Assembly (NCBI GenBank): GCA_030407315.1
Contig: JALQPE010003031.1
Location: 1 to 25,682 of the forward strand
Direction of reading: 5' to 3'
Length of the DNA: 25,682 bases
From: Asparagopsis taxiformis
Lineage: Eukaryota > Rhodophyta > Florideophyceae > Bonnemaisoniales > Bonnemaisoniaceae
The notes under the pieces were generated by a model, which searched no databases, was not told where the DNA came from, and saw nothing but the letters and a program-made list of their open reading frames with translations. Made by a program: the position numbers and the translations under genes. This document shows, piece after piece, positions 8,869 through 17,645 of the stretch. The first letter of the stretch is position 1. Every line of letters begins with the position of its first letter.

Positions 8869-10500
8869 GACTCCGGAGCAAACCACCCATGTGTGCCACT
8901 CATTGTCTGTATTCGTCCCTGGCTCCATCACATCATGTGAGCCTCGCACAATCAAGCTCGCGGACAACTCCTCTGTCACTGCTACACAGTCTGGAGATGT
9001 TCTGATACCGTTCGAGCATGTCAACTTGCGTCTCTCTGATGTACTATTGGTGCCGGGTCTCGGATACAATCTTGTGTCAGTTGGTCAAATGTGTGACAAA
9101 GGAGTCAATTCATCTTTCGACTCTGGTCATGTGCATCTCTCTCGAGCATCGGATGGAATGGAAATCGGGAGTGGTCACCGTGACAGACAGTCCGGGTTGT
9201 ACGTTTTACCACAACCGGAGGAGGCTGCACCCATTTCTGGAACTGCCCTTGTCTTGTCTACTGCTTCCGAAACGGAGTTATGGCACAGGAGACTCGCACA
9301 TGTCAACTTCCGAGACCTGTCTGATGTGCACAAACACACGACTGATGTTCCACAATTGCAGCCTTCCAGCGATGTATGTCGGGCGTGCCGTCTTGGCAAA
9401 GCACACAAACTTCCGTTCACCAGCCACTTTGCTACCAGCTCCAGCGTCGGGGACATCCTCCACTCGGACATCATTGGTCCTCTTCCGCTATCGTTCCCCG
9501 ATGGTCACCGCTATGCAGCCTCGTTTCTGGATGATCATTCACGGTTTCTGTTCTTCGGAATGATGCAGTGCAAAAGCGATATAGCCGATGTGTACACGGG
9601 AGTTTGCAACCAACTGGGAAATGCAGGTTTCAACGTGGGTCGTGTGCATTCGGATTGTGCAAAGGAGTATGTGAGTTTGCAAGATGCCTTCCGGGGGGAG
9701 GGAGTGGAAAAGACATTCTCTCCACCATACACTCCTGAGCACAATGGAATTGCCGAGCGTGTCAATCGCACCGTTATTGAGGCGTCCAGGTCTCTGCTCA
9801 TCCAGGCTAATCTTCCGAGTTCATTGTGGCCGTTTGCTCTGAAACACGTTGTGTACGTCCGCAACCGCATCCCACACTCTGCCATTAAGTCGACTGCATT
9901 CGAGGTTGTTCATGGTACAAAACCATCACTGAAGGATATCAGAGTGTTTGGATGCTCGGCATACGTGCTACGTCTTCCGCGAGGATCGAAGTTTGAGCCT
10001 CGAGCGGTGGAAGGTGTCCTTCTGGAGTGTCTGCCACACGGGATCTACAGAGTGTTGGTGATTCAGGACTCGTCTGCAAACATTATTGAGTCTCGCCATG
10101 TCACCTTTGACGAGAATCGCTTCCCTGGAGCACCTGACCTTGAGCACTGCATGTCTGACGAAGCCGATTCAGACTCGGATGTATCCAGTGACACTGTTTC
10201 GGATGTTGGCATATCATTTGACGATGGTACCCAGGACACTAGGAACCCTCCCGTCACAGATCAGGACTCCAGCTCGCACAAATCTATTGGCAAAGATTCA
10301 TTCACCAGCGATGAAGATGAGTGGGATGACGCAGCTTCCAATGATGATGATGCACGTGGTGATCGTGCTACCGAACTTACGCAAAACAACGATACTCTGG
10401 GTGATGGAGATGGTTCACAAAGGCGTTACCCGGTCCGAGAGCGTAAACGCCCTCAGGCGTGGTTCATGCTAACCTCTGCTCAACGTGATGGTGCAATCGA
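8869..10500 (+). pseudogene. Copia aspartic protease and integrase region, one frame break
   Basis: The protease active site YADSGA is encoded up to 8880. The frame then changes by one base and the conserved continuation THVCHSLSVFVPGSI follows in the next frame. The downstream protease region includes VLLVPGLGYNLVSVGQM. Integrase has the zinc-binding histidines in LWHRRLAHVN (about 9280) and cysteines in CRACRLGK. The catalytic acidic residues are D at 9467 (HSDIIGP), D at 9653 (HSDCAKEY) and E at 9755 (NGIAERVNRT); the last two are separated by 33 residues, slightly fewer than the usual 35. The chromatin-targeting C-terminal part becomes acidic (10140-10400) and ends in the basic stretch RYPVRERKRPQAW. 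Integrase joins element cDNA to chromosomal DNA. Confidence 0.9.
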
Positions 10501-12090
10501 GGTCACTACTAGCGATGAACCAACCCTTCGAGAGGCAATGAACGCCACTCCTTCCGAGTGTGACTTGTGGAAGCAGGCCATTGATGACGAGTTCAAGTCA
10601 TTGAAATCCAAGTGCACATGGACTCGAGACGACTCACCGGGTGCACAGCCGCTACCTACTCATATTGTTCTCAAGGTGAAACGCAACTCGGATGGTACAG
10701 TGGATCGGTTCAAAGCACGCATCGTTGCTGGTGGTAACTTCCAGACCTATGGCACAGACTACATGGAAACGTATGCCCTGTGGTGTCCTTCAGCCTCGTT
10801 CGCACATTCCTCTACATTGCTATCATGCTGCAACTCTATGTGGCACAGCTGGATGTGAAAACAGCTTTCCTCAATGGAGACCTGGACGAGGATGTGTGGG
10901 TAATGTCTCCTCGCGGAGTACCCGGTGTGCGGTGTGAGAGCTATCGTCTGCTCAAAGCACTTTACGGTCTGAAGCAAGCTCACCTTGCGTGGCACAAACG
11001 TCTGTACAGTGACTTGGAGACGCTCGGATTCACAGAACTTCCCAGTGCCCCATGCGTGTTTGTCAGGGCATTATCACCCGGAAAATGCTTTGTCCTGGTA
11101 TACGTGGATGACTTGATTGTGATGAGCACTTCAGAACGTGAGTTGGGCACAGTGGTGAACTGCCTCAAGGAGTTGTACGAAGTTCGAGTGAGTGACAACG
11201 CCGACTTCTTCCTTGGAGTTCAGCTTGAGTGGAAACGTGGAACGGATGGCCAATCTCAGTTGTTGCGTCTGTCTCAGCCCTTGTACACCCGAAGCGTCCT
11301 TCGCCGATTCGGAATGTGCGGGTCTAGACCGGCAATCACTCCAATGGTTGAATCGTTCTTCACTGGTTTGGCTTCGGAGGAGGATAAAAGTGCTGTCTCG
11401 GCTGAGCTCTACCAGCAGATGATTGGATCCCTGCTCTACCTTGCTCTCCGCACTCGACCGGACATTCTTGCACCCGTCCTCATCCTAGCTCGTTTCCAAA
11501 AGGCCCCCACTGCATATTGCCATCGTGGCGTTAAACGTGTTCTTCGGTACCTCAACGGAACAACTGACCTTGTGATATGTTACTCGGCTTCGGGTCTCGC
11601 AATGATAGCTCACGTTGACTCTGACTATGCCGGAGACACCATGGACCGCAAATCAATGTCTGGGTACCTTGTGAAAATCGGAGGAGCTATGGTCATCTGG
11701 GGTGCTAAGAAGCAGAATGCTGTGTCCTTGTCCACATGTGAGGCTGAGTACCATGCAATGCCTCTGGCTGCAACGGAACTTGTTTGGCTAAAAAGGGTGC
11801 TGTGTGAAGCTGGAGTGGTGGATTCGACGAGCCCAATTGTACTAAAGTCTGACAATCAGTCTGCAATTGCTTGGGCAACAGGTGAACGCTGCGCCTCTGG
11901 ACGTGCCAAGCACATTGATGTTCGCATTCACTACATTCGTGACTTGGTGCAGCAGCGCGTTCTGGAAGTCGAATACATTGCCTCTGGAGACAATGATGCT
12001 GATATGCTGACGAAGCCGCTTGGACGTATTGCTCTGAGGAACGTATGCGGTCGAATTGGACTTGGAAGTACAGCTGCGGAGGAGTGTTGA
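10501..12090 (+). pseudogene. Copia reverse transcriptase and RNase H, one frame break
   Basis: Reverse transcriptase begins with LREAMNATPSECDLWKQAID and the conserved RFKARIVAGG. The frame changes by one base near 10770-10790, after YMETYA, and continues with VAQLDVKTAFLNGDLDEDVW. The catalytic YVDD is at 11101-11112. RNase H follows from about 11610, with AHVDSDYAGD, the SLSTCEAEYHAM acidic site and the terminal ADMLTKPLGR. The stop TGA (12088-12090) lies six bases inside the right LTR, so the last codon depends on LTR sequence. Apart from the break all catalytic residues appear present. Confidence 0.93.
12078..12084 (+). other. Polypurine tract
   Basis: GGAGGAG directly before the TG of the right LTR is the expected primer site for plus-strand cDNA synthesis. 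It is short and overlaps the end of the coding frame. Confidence 0.7.
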
Positions 12091-12496
12091 TGTGGGCACC
12101 TCAGAATGGCTTATGGTTTCCAGCTGGATTCCACGTGTGAGTACTATTGGAATTTGATACAATATGGATTATTGATTACTTGCATTGTTGTGCCTGTAGC
12201 GAAGGATCTAGTGGACTATGTGAAATCTAACCCCGTAGACTTTGTTCAGGGCAATGAGCTGGTGATTTTACCATTTTGGTCGAATCGGGATTGACACGTG
12301 GATACCGATCCGGATTCGGGCCATCTAGGGTTACGCCGTCGTGTATGCGGCGCGCTGCAGGTTGGAACTCTGAAAATCGGAAATTGTAAATTCCAGTAGT
12401 ATAAGTAGTGGTGTTGCGAGGCGATCCGATAGTAAACCAAGTCAAGCGACATCTTTCCTTCTCTTCTCAACCTCTCCAACTGTCTCAACCTCCACA
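12085..12496 (+). repeat. Right (3') LTR
   Basis: Same start and body as the left LTR; ends CAACCTCCACA with one more T than the left copy, 412 bp. It is followed by the target duplication CCGAC. Confidence 0.97.
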
Positions 12497-12501
12497 CCGA
12501 C
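12497..12501 (+). repeat. Target-site duplication, right copy
   Basis: CCGAC, identical to 6580-6584. Confidence 0.9.
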
Positions 12502-12559
12502 GCGGTACTGGTCTCGCGCTGGGCGCAAGTATATTTTCGGCATGTGGAACAAACAATAG
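12502..12559 (+). pseudogene. C-terminal tail of the relic interrupted by copia
   Basis: Reads in phase with the relic frame left of the element once the element and one target copy are removed, giving RYWSRAGRKYIFGMWNKQ and stop TAG. The basic and aromatic composition looks like a real protein end rather than random sequence. Confidence 0.4.
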
Positions 12560-12969
12560 TTGAGAAACAGGAGGTTGTTGTGAGGATGAGACTGCTACAC
12601 GAAATGTATGCGCTGTCTGCATGTGCCAGTTGATAATTGTGAACTCATCAACGAAATGTTGGATGATGGAAGTTCGCACGGCGATTCAGTGCGGCGTGCA
12701 CACTCACCGCAAGCTGCGACATGACTCGCGTGCGATCGATGCAGTTGCCGATATGTGATCCGCGGCGTTGTGGCGATGGACGACACTGCGATACTAGCGC
12801 AGTATCGTCTATCGCTAGTAGTCGTCATCTGCAAGAAGGTTGTGGGTGGTCGTGGTGGTGGGTGCCCGCTTCCTGCATGTACGCAGGAAGAGAGCGTGCG
12901 TGTGTGCACATTGGAATAGTTTTCCGAGCCGTCGCGTGGATTGCATACCAACTTTTTGTACGCGATAAC
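12560..12969. other. Noncoding left flank of the cassette
   Basis: No convincing gene. Two short hairpins can be read: CGATACT/AGTATCG at about 12789-12807, and CTTCCTGC (12869-12876) with GCAGGAAG (12883-12890). Frames on either strand have no recognisable motifs. Confidence 0.5.
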
Positions 12970-12998
12970 TTCGCCGAGGCGAAATGTTTGGAACATTT
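12970..12998. repeat. Adjoining inverted repeats, left flank
   Basis: TTCGCC/GGCGAA with loop GA (12970-12983) overlaps by two bases AAATGTT/AACATTT with loop TGG (12982-12998). Both stems are perfect. Confidence 0.8.
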
Positions 12999-13037
12999 GT
13001 TCTGGCAAGGAGTGCATCTCAGTGCGCGCACCGGTTG

Positions 13038-13059
13038 CGTCACATGATCGAATGTGACG
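13038..13059. repeat. 8-bp-stem hairpin
   Basis: CGTCACAT (13038-13045) and ATGTGACG (13052-13059) are exact reverse complements separated by GATCGA. Confidence 0.75.
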
Positions 13060-13071
13060 GTTGTGGCCGCT

Positions 13072-13156
13072 GAGTGTTGATGTCATTGTGCCGCTGCAGT
13101 GCGACATGTGCGATTGTGCGGTGTATTACACGCTGTACTGTCTATGACATCAACTC
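13072..13156. repeat. Long-range inverted repeat before the left repeat copy
   Basis: GAGTGTTGATGTCA (13072-13085) pairs with TGACATCAACTC (13145-13156), a 12-bp stem with a two-base bulge and about 59 bases between arms. It ends about 20 bp before the left repeat copy. Confidence 0.6.
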
Positions 13157-13176
13157 ACTGTTATGTTGTACCGAAG

Positions 13177-13290
13177 GTCGTGCGGCCGATGACCACACGT
13201 GGAGCCAGGACACAGTATACTACTCGTGTTATGGTCAGCGGTAGTGAAACCAGTGACAGCAATGGCTCACTGATGAACTGGCTGCAGAGA
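13177..13290 (+). repeat. Left single copy of the 124-bp repeat family
   Basis: Starts GTCGTGCGGCCGATGACC, then CACACGTGGAGCCAGGACAC, GGTCAGCGGTAGTGAAACC, AGTGACA and GGCTCACTGA. These words occur in the same order in the tandem array at 24.0-24.73 kb. It is most like the last, degenerate unit of that array (24636 onward), sharing AGCCAGGACACA and TAGTGA-ACCAGTGACA. Orientation is the same. Confidence 0.85.
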
Positions 13291-13549
13291 TCGCACTACG
13301 GCCACCAGAAAATATGGGAGAAATTTTGATTTAGGGCTTCTCCCTGCGCTGGCAGCCAAACCATCGACATGACCGTTTTACAGCACGACATAACAGCGGT
13401 CAGTGGTTATGCGACTGATGTGTTGCTGAACTACTGACAGAATGACATAAGGTGGTCACTAGTCATGCGACCGATGATTAGGAAGATGTAGGGGGCGAAA
13501 CGAGTGGCAGGTAGGGTGAGGTGGAGCTGAAGTCGTGTCTAGTTGGCCT
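13291..13549 (+). repeat. Upstream region of gene A with degenerate repeats
   Basis: Two diverged units about 58 bp apart start GACATAA at about 13386 and 13444 and contain GGTTATGCGACTGATG and AGTCATGCGACCGATG. These resemble the core word of the 57-bp array (GGTTGTGAAACCGGTGA). No gene was recognised. Confidence 0.5.
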
Positions 13550-13556
13550 TATAAAT
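13550..13556 (+). promoter_or_regulatory. Possible TATA box of gene A
   Basis: TATAAAT 223 bp upstream of the gene A ATG, in a GC-balanced context. The helicase has a similar word 214 bp upstream of its ATG. Transcription start sites are unknown. Confidence 0.3.
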
Positions 13557-13772
13557 CACTGTATAGGAAAAGCCTTATTTGTGATGCAGTATTGTAGTGG
13601 TTCCACGACGGATAGGTGAGGATCACGATTTTTAGGCGTTGATAATTGCTGAGAGGCACAGAGGTTCATAGTTTTGCACCGGTCTCCAGTGATCCTGAAG
13701 GCAGCGAAACGCCGATCCTGGATCGCTACGACAAACCTTGCCTGGTAGTATCACACTGTTCCAAGGTGCATT

Positions 13773-15547
13773 ATGCAGCGATCCAATATACGACGCAGAG
13801 TCACCAACCGAAACCAAGAGCCATTGGGCAAGAAACTGAAAAGGCCAAGCAGCGGCAGACGTTCAAGTGGTCCTCGTAGAGATGATAATGGTGACATTGA
13901 ATCGTCTCCAGTAATACAAATGAGGGAACCAGATACAGTCCAAGCAGAAGAGAACCCGTCTCAAGAAGAAGCTACAGCGGAGCCTTCCGTAGCCTACTCT
14001 GAAAGCATCCGGGTGATGCTGTCTGCTGCAGTGGAAAGTATGAAGAAGGAATTCCAAAGCCACATGCGCAGAACAGAAGAACAACTAGCCACACTTCATG
14101 GGCAAGTGAGCGAGCTCCATGATAGTTTGAAGCGTTTCAATGGAGATGTTCACGTTACCATGGCAGCAAACAATGCAAGGACGCCAGTAAGTTTGAGGAA
14201 GAATTCGTCTGCTCCCAAACAGGTAATGCGCTCCGTAGAATGCTCCAATCCGACATTGCGGACAGAACTGGACGCTGTATTCCATGTTCAAAACATTTCT
14301 ACCGTGACCATGGAGGCTGTCTGCACATTCTTCAGGACTGCCTCCAGAGGAAAGGAGAATGAAAACTTCTACTCCAAGTTGATTTGCATAATCATGTATG
14401 GGCTTCGTGGGAACATGGCTAAGAGTAATTTGCGGAAGGGTCTTGGTTTGGCACATTGTAACTTTCGCTTTTCTTGGTGAAGAAGATCGTTGCGTACTGT
14501 GAAGATTTATATGGTGTAAATAGAAATGGAGGAAGGCCCTGCACACAGACTGGAACTGGGAACTCGGAGGCTGCAACAAGACACGTCCCAGAATGGCTGA
14601 GGCAAGGATATATAAACTCGAAATGTATGAAGTACGCGAGGCAATATGCGGAGAATACTCGCAAGTCGAGCACTTCCGAGGAACTAGAGGGGAACGATGG
14701 CGTTGCTATGTTTTTGTCATCAGGACTTTACAGCCGCGTTACAGAATTCTTGCGAAAAGCCAGGGATCGGTCCAAATGTCAATTCTTTGAGGATATCGGA
14801 TTCCTTCTTTCTCCCTGGACATGTTGTGAGTGGTTGCAAGGGTCTTATAACAAACCAAAAATTGAGCTGAAGTTCCCGGAAGAATGTATAATGTGTCCAT
14901 CCAACGTGCCGGAAACGAGAGTGGGACGCAGTGTCCAGGAATGCGCTGAGAACAAAACAACAGCAGCACATTTCATGCGATCACGTAAGGAATGCCATCT
15001 CTCTGTATCATATGATGTGAAAGTTGCCGAATGCGCAGGAATGAAAGTGAAGAAAGATGCCGAACTGAAGGATGCTACAATGACTAGAACGGTGAACATA
15101 ATGGAAGTTGCTTTCAATTTTCTCGTAGCATACGTACAAGGACAAAGGAAGGAAGATTTCCTGGGTTCTTCTCCGATGGCTCTCCAGACAACCTATTCGG
15201 TAGCGCTGGTGTTTCGCCACATGATCATGGAGCTCGTTATGACCAATGAATGGTCTGGGGAGAACGTTGAACCAAGTAGCTCAACGCCAGTTGCAGAGAA
15301 CGTTGGAGATAGTGGTTCAATGGCACAGATTAGAGTGTCAGATCTCATTCCTGGAGAGTACACCAGGAAAAATACTTTGGAGCGCGTATTGCGGATGACT
15401 TCACTCCAATTCAAGAACCTCATGGACAATGATGATAGTGGAATTGAATCATATAACTCGGACAGCGGAGAAGACCCCGAGTCATTCACTATCCACGGTC
15501 ACAACTCTGTAGACGACATCGATGTCTGCCAGATCGAGTCACTGTAG
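13773..15547 (+). CDS. Gene A: basic, coiled-coil protein of unknown family
   Basis: Unrecognised protein read in two frames. The ATG at 13773 is the first of the frame and opens with a strongly basic segment (QRSNIRRRV, GKKLKRPSSGRR) that could be a nuclear-localisation signal. An acidic/glutamine segment follows, then a coiled coil around residues 80-130 (MKKEFQSHMRRTEEQLATLH). Frame one stops at 14480. A second frame, open from 14462, continues with FLVKKIVAYCEDLYGVNR to a stop at 15547, ending in a Ser/Asp/Glu-rich tail (DNDDSGIESYNSDSGEDPES). The link is a one-base frame change, or a GT-AG intron such as 14425-14504 (80 nt), which keeps phase. About 565-590 residues in total. It converges with gene B. 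A DNA- or chromatin-binding role is conceivable but not shown. Confidence 0.6.
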
Positions 15548-16140
15548 ATGATTGGTAGTGATATGTGGGTAATGAGCCGTCAGCGAAGAGTGAATATCTT
15601 TCTGTTGTGTGCTTATTGATGTAGAACCTGTGCATGCAAAGGTATTGTATCGCTCGTCATCCGTTATGCAACCGAGAAGGTTGGAAAATACCGGTCATGC
15701 ACCCGTTTAAATCACAAATCACAGGCTATACAACCTGTGACGCCAGGGATAGTAGGGCTCACAACCAGGGACCAAAATCGCGGAATAGAATTTGTTGTAC
15801 CGCTCGCCAGTGGTAATAAAACCAATGACACCACGACAGGTACCGTACAGAGGCATTGATCTTATTGGCAGTAGATTCTAGGACTAGTGACCTATCATTC
15901 ACTGGTAGTACTGCTTACAAAAACGTCTTGAGCAGTAGCGGCAATGTTCGTATACCTGCTCACGAGCATGTCAGTAGGTAAGCAACTAGTGCTCGTTCCA
16001 GTAGTATGGTATGCAACCATTAAGCAGTGTGCGAACAAGCGGTCGCTTGTTCGGAAATTGCCGGCAATTTGTAAAACTGGGCACCCAACGTTGAGGCGAG
16101 GATGCGATGTGCATTGGTCGGAGAGGTCAAACGGTCATGT
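15548..16140. other. Convergent intergenic region between genes A and B
   Basis: 593 bp holding 3' ends of both genes. AATAAA occurs at about 15825 in GGTAATAAAACC. Scattered words such as TTATGCAACCGAG, CAACCTGTGACG, AACCAATGACA and GGTATGCAACCA resemble the core of the cassette repeats. Two adjacent palindromes lie at 16033-16070. No gene is recognised. Confidence 0.55.
16033..16070. repeat. Adjacent perfect palindromes between genes A and B
   Basis: GAACAAGCG (16033-16041) and CGCTTGTTC (16044-16052) flank GT; two bases later AAATTGCCGGCAATTT (16055-16070) is a perfect 16-bp palindrome. They could act as terminators or cruciforms between convergent genes, but their repetition elsewhere in the cassette suggests another role. 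Confidence 0.85.
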
Positions 16141-17511
16141 TTACTGGACGAGGGAACTAGAAGAATGGATCGGTAGGGCGTCAATGACTTCATTGTAGGA
16201 GTGTGCGCCGAAAAACGTCATGTATGGCAAATTAAGCTCCAGGGTTCCTAGGCTGTTCACGTTAGTGGAAATATCGCGGGACCATAGGCGCATTCTAGGG
16301 AACTCAGTTCTGTTCCAAGTCATGTTGAAAGAGTGTCCTGGATGAACAGGAACTGAAGCAGAATCATGGCCGGGTGGCGTCGGCCGTAAGGCATGGAAAA
16401 TATCACGGACAGGCATGCTCCGATGGACGAGGACGTTCTTATACATCATATTCGGTATGTCGAAGTCCAGGGATTTTCTGAAGAGCACGGGGAGAATGGA
16501 ATGATCGATTGTACGATCATTGCATTTGTCGAAGTGGAATGGGTCACTTCTGGCGAGGGCAAAAATGAATGGTTCTCTACACGGATCTGTGCCACGCAGT
16601 AGAGTACCGAGCAAGCGCACGTATGAATTGTCGGCAGCATTGATATTTTTGGGACCCCTTGCAGTTCTGAAGAGCCGGATTCGATCGGAGACTGCAGTCA
16701 AAGATATGGACTTGCACATGTCTGAATATGAAGGGAAGAAGACGCTGAATTTGTTTGTATCGATTGGTGGCATCTGGGTCAGGGAGAAAGAAGGTTGAAA
16801 TTCTGCACCCGGGCAGGTGGACCGCACTGATCTCGCAATTATTTCGAAGTCCCGGATGGTACAGTCCGTGGTTATGGATATGAAACCCGTGGTAACTGTA
16901 TCAATGCCATGATTAGATTCAGGAGTTCTTTTCCTAGATAATGGCCGTTCCCTGTGCTGTGCTAGTTTTAGTCTGAAGTAACCAAATATGCGATGGAGGA
17001 CAGCATCTGATTCATTGACATGACCCATTGTACTACCAAGACCGTGATGGAGAATCCATGCACGCTCCATGTTCTGCAAACGAGCGTGAAGGTCAGAAAC
17101 TTTTTCGACCAATGCGGATTGCCCGGGACTAGAAGATCCCTCACCGGAGTCTGAAGAAGAAGCAGAAGGTGAATAAAAATGACAAACTCTCCACTGCAGC
17201 CTGCGTCTGAGACGAGTAGGGCGTGTTGTAGCAGAATCTACAGGGCTGAAAGGAATTTCTTCCAGATATCCCTTGAAGATACTTACATCAACAGAGGTTT
17301 CGGGATGGCCTAACATCGCCAAATATGTCAGCGTGGCAGAACGGGGGATTCCTCGTCGAGTCAACCTGGCTACCTTTGCCTTCCACCAAACCCTGTTTGC
17401 GGAGTGTCTTGTCCGCCGGTTACACGTACCACTCGTATTCACGTTCCAGAGTACCTCAATGGCGATACCATCATGTAGAATGGACGGATGATCTATGGAC
17501 GGATGATCCAT
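16141..17511 (-). CDS. Gene B: protein of unknown family, possible Tudor-like N-terminus
   Basis: A single uninterrupted frame of 456 codons from ATG 17511 (MDHPSIDHPSILHDG) to a stop at 16141. The open frame extends ten codons further upstream without an ATG. Residues about 16-85 (IEVLWNV ... WWKAKVARL ... ATLTYLAMLGHPE) have the spacing of aromatic and small residues seen in Tudor/agenet SH3-like barrels, which read modified or arginine-rich peptides. That assignment is by eye only. A Ser-rich linker (SPSASSSDSGEGSSSP) and a short coiled coil (VEKVSDLHARLQNMERAW) follow, then a 300-residue region without recognised motif. It converges with gene A and diverges from the 57-bp array. The intact frame and absence of stops support a real gene. 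Confidence 0.65.
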   Translation of the reverse strand: MDHPSIDHPSILHDGIAIEVLWNVNTSGTCNRRTRHSANRVWWKAKVARLTRRGIPRSATLTYLAMLGHPETSVDVSIFKGYLEEIPFSPVDSATTRPTRLRRRLQWRVCHFYSPSASSSDSGEGSSSPGQSALVEKVSDLHARLQNMERAWILHHGLGSTMGHVNESDAVLHRIFGYFRLKLAQHRERPLSRKRTPESNHGIDTVTTGFISITTDCTIRDFEIIARSVRSTCPGAEFQPSFSLTQMPPIDTNKFSVFFPSYSDMCKSISLTAVSDRIRLFRTARGPKNINAADNSYVRLLGTLLRGTDPCREPFIFALARSDPFHFDKCNDRTIDHSILPVLFRKSLDFDIPNMMYKNVLVHRSMPVRDIFHALRPTPPGHDSASVPVHPGHSFNMTWNRTEFPRMRLWSRDISTNVNSLGTLELNLPYMTFFGAHSYNEVIDALPIHSSSSLVQ

Positions 17512-17645
17512 CGACAAACGATTGAGATGTATCGTTCCCAAACAAGAATAGTATTATTTCAGTACTATTGTACGAACGTTCATGGTCGGTCGTGGAAGTA
17601 GGGACGACATGGACACGTGTCTAGACTTGCAGTTCATCCACGGTC
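17512..17645. promoter_or_regulatory. Divergent upstream region of gene B
   Basis: 134 bp between gene B and the array ORF. It contains an inverted repeat AATAGTA (17547-17553)/TACTATT (17563-17569) and the palindrome GAACGTTC (17574-17581). Promoter function is inferred from position only. Confidence 0.35.

Larger units (their letters stand above)
6585..12496 (+). mobile_element. Ty1/copia LTR retrotransposon, recent, gag-pol frameshifted
   Basis: A 5912-bp element bounded by TG...CA LTRs (411 and 412 bp) and a perfect CCGAC target duplication. Internal order is primer-binding site, about 0.8-kb leader, Gag with CCHC knuckle, aspartic protease, integrase, reverse transcriptase, RNase H and polypurine tract. 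Integrase before reverse transcriptase defines the Ty1/copia superfamily. The two LTRs differ by a single base gain or loss near their ends, so the insertion is very young. Three single-base frame changes (about 8150, 8881-8890 and 10770-10790) break what is normally one polyprotein. They could be sequencing errors, or this copy may have been mobilised by proteins from an intact relative. Confidence 0.97.

Noticed and set aside
12595..13107. 170-codon minus-strand frame in the left hairpin region
   Set aside because: It overlaps several perfect hairpins, is rich in Ser/Thr/His/Arg without pattern, and shows no motif.
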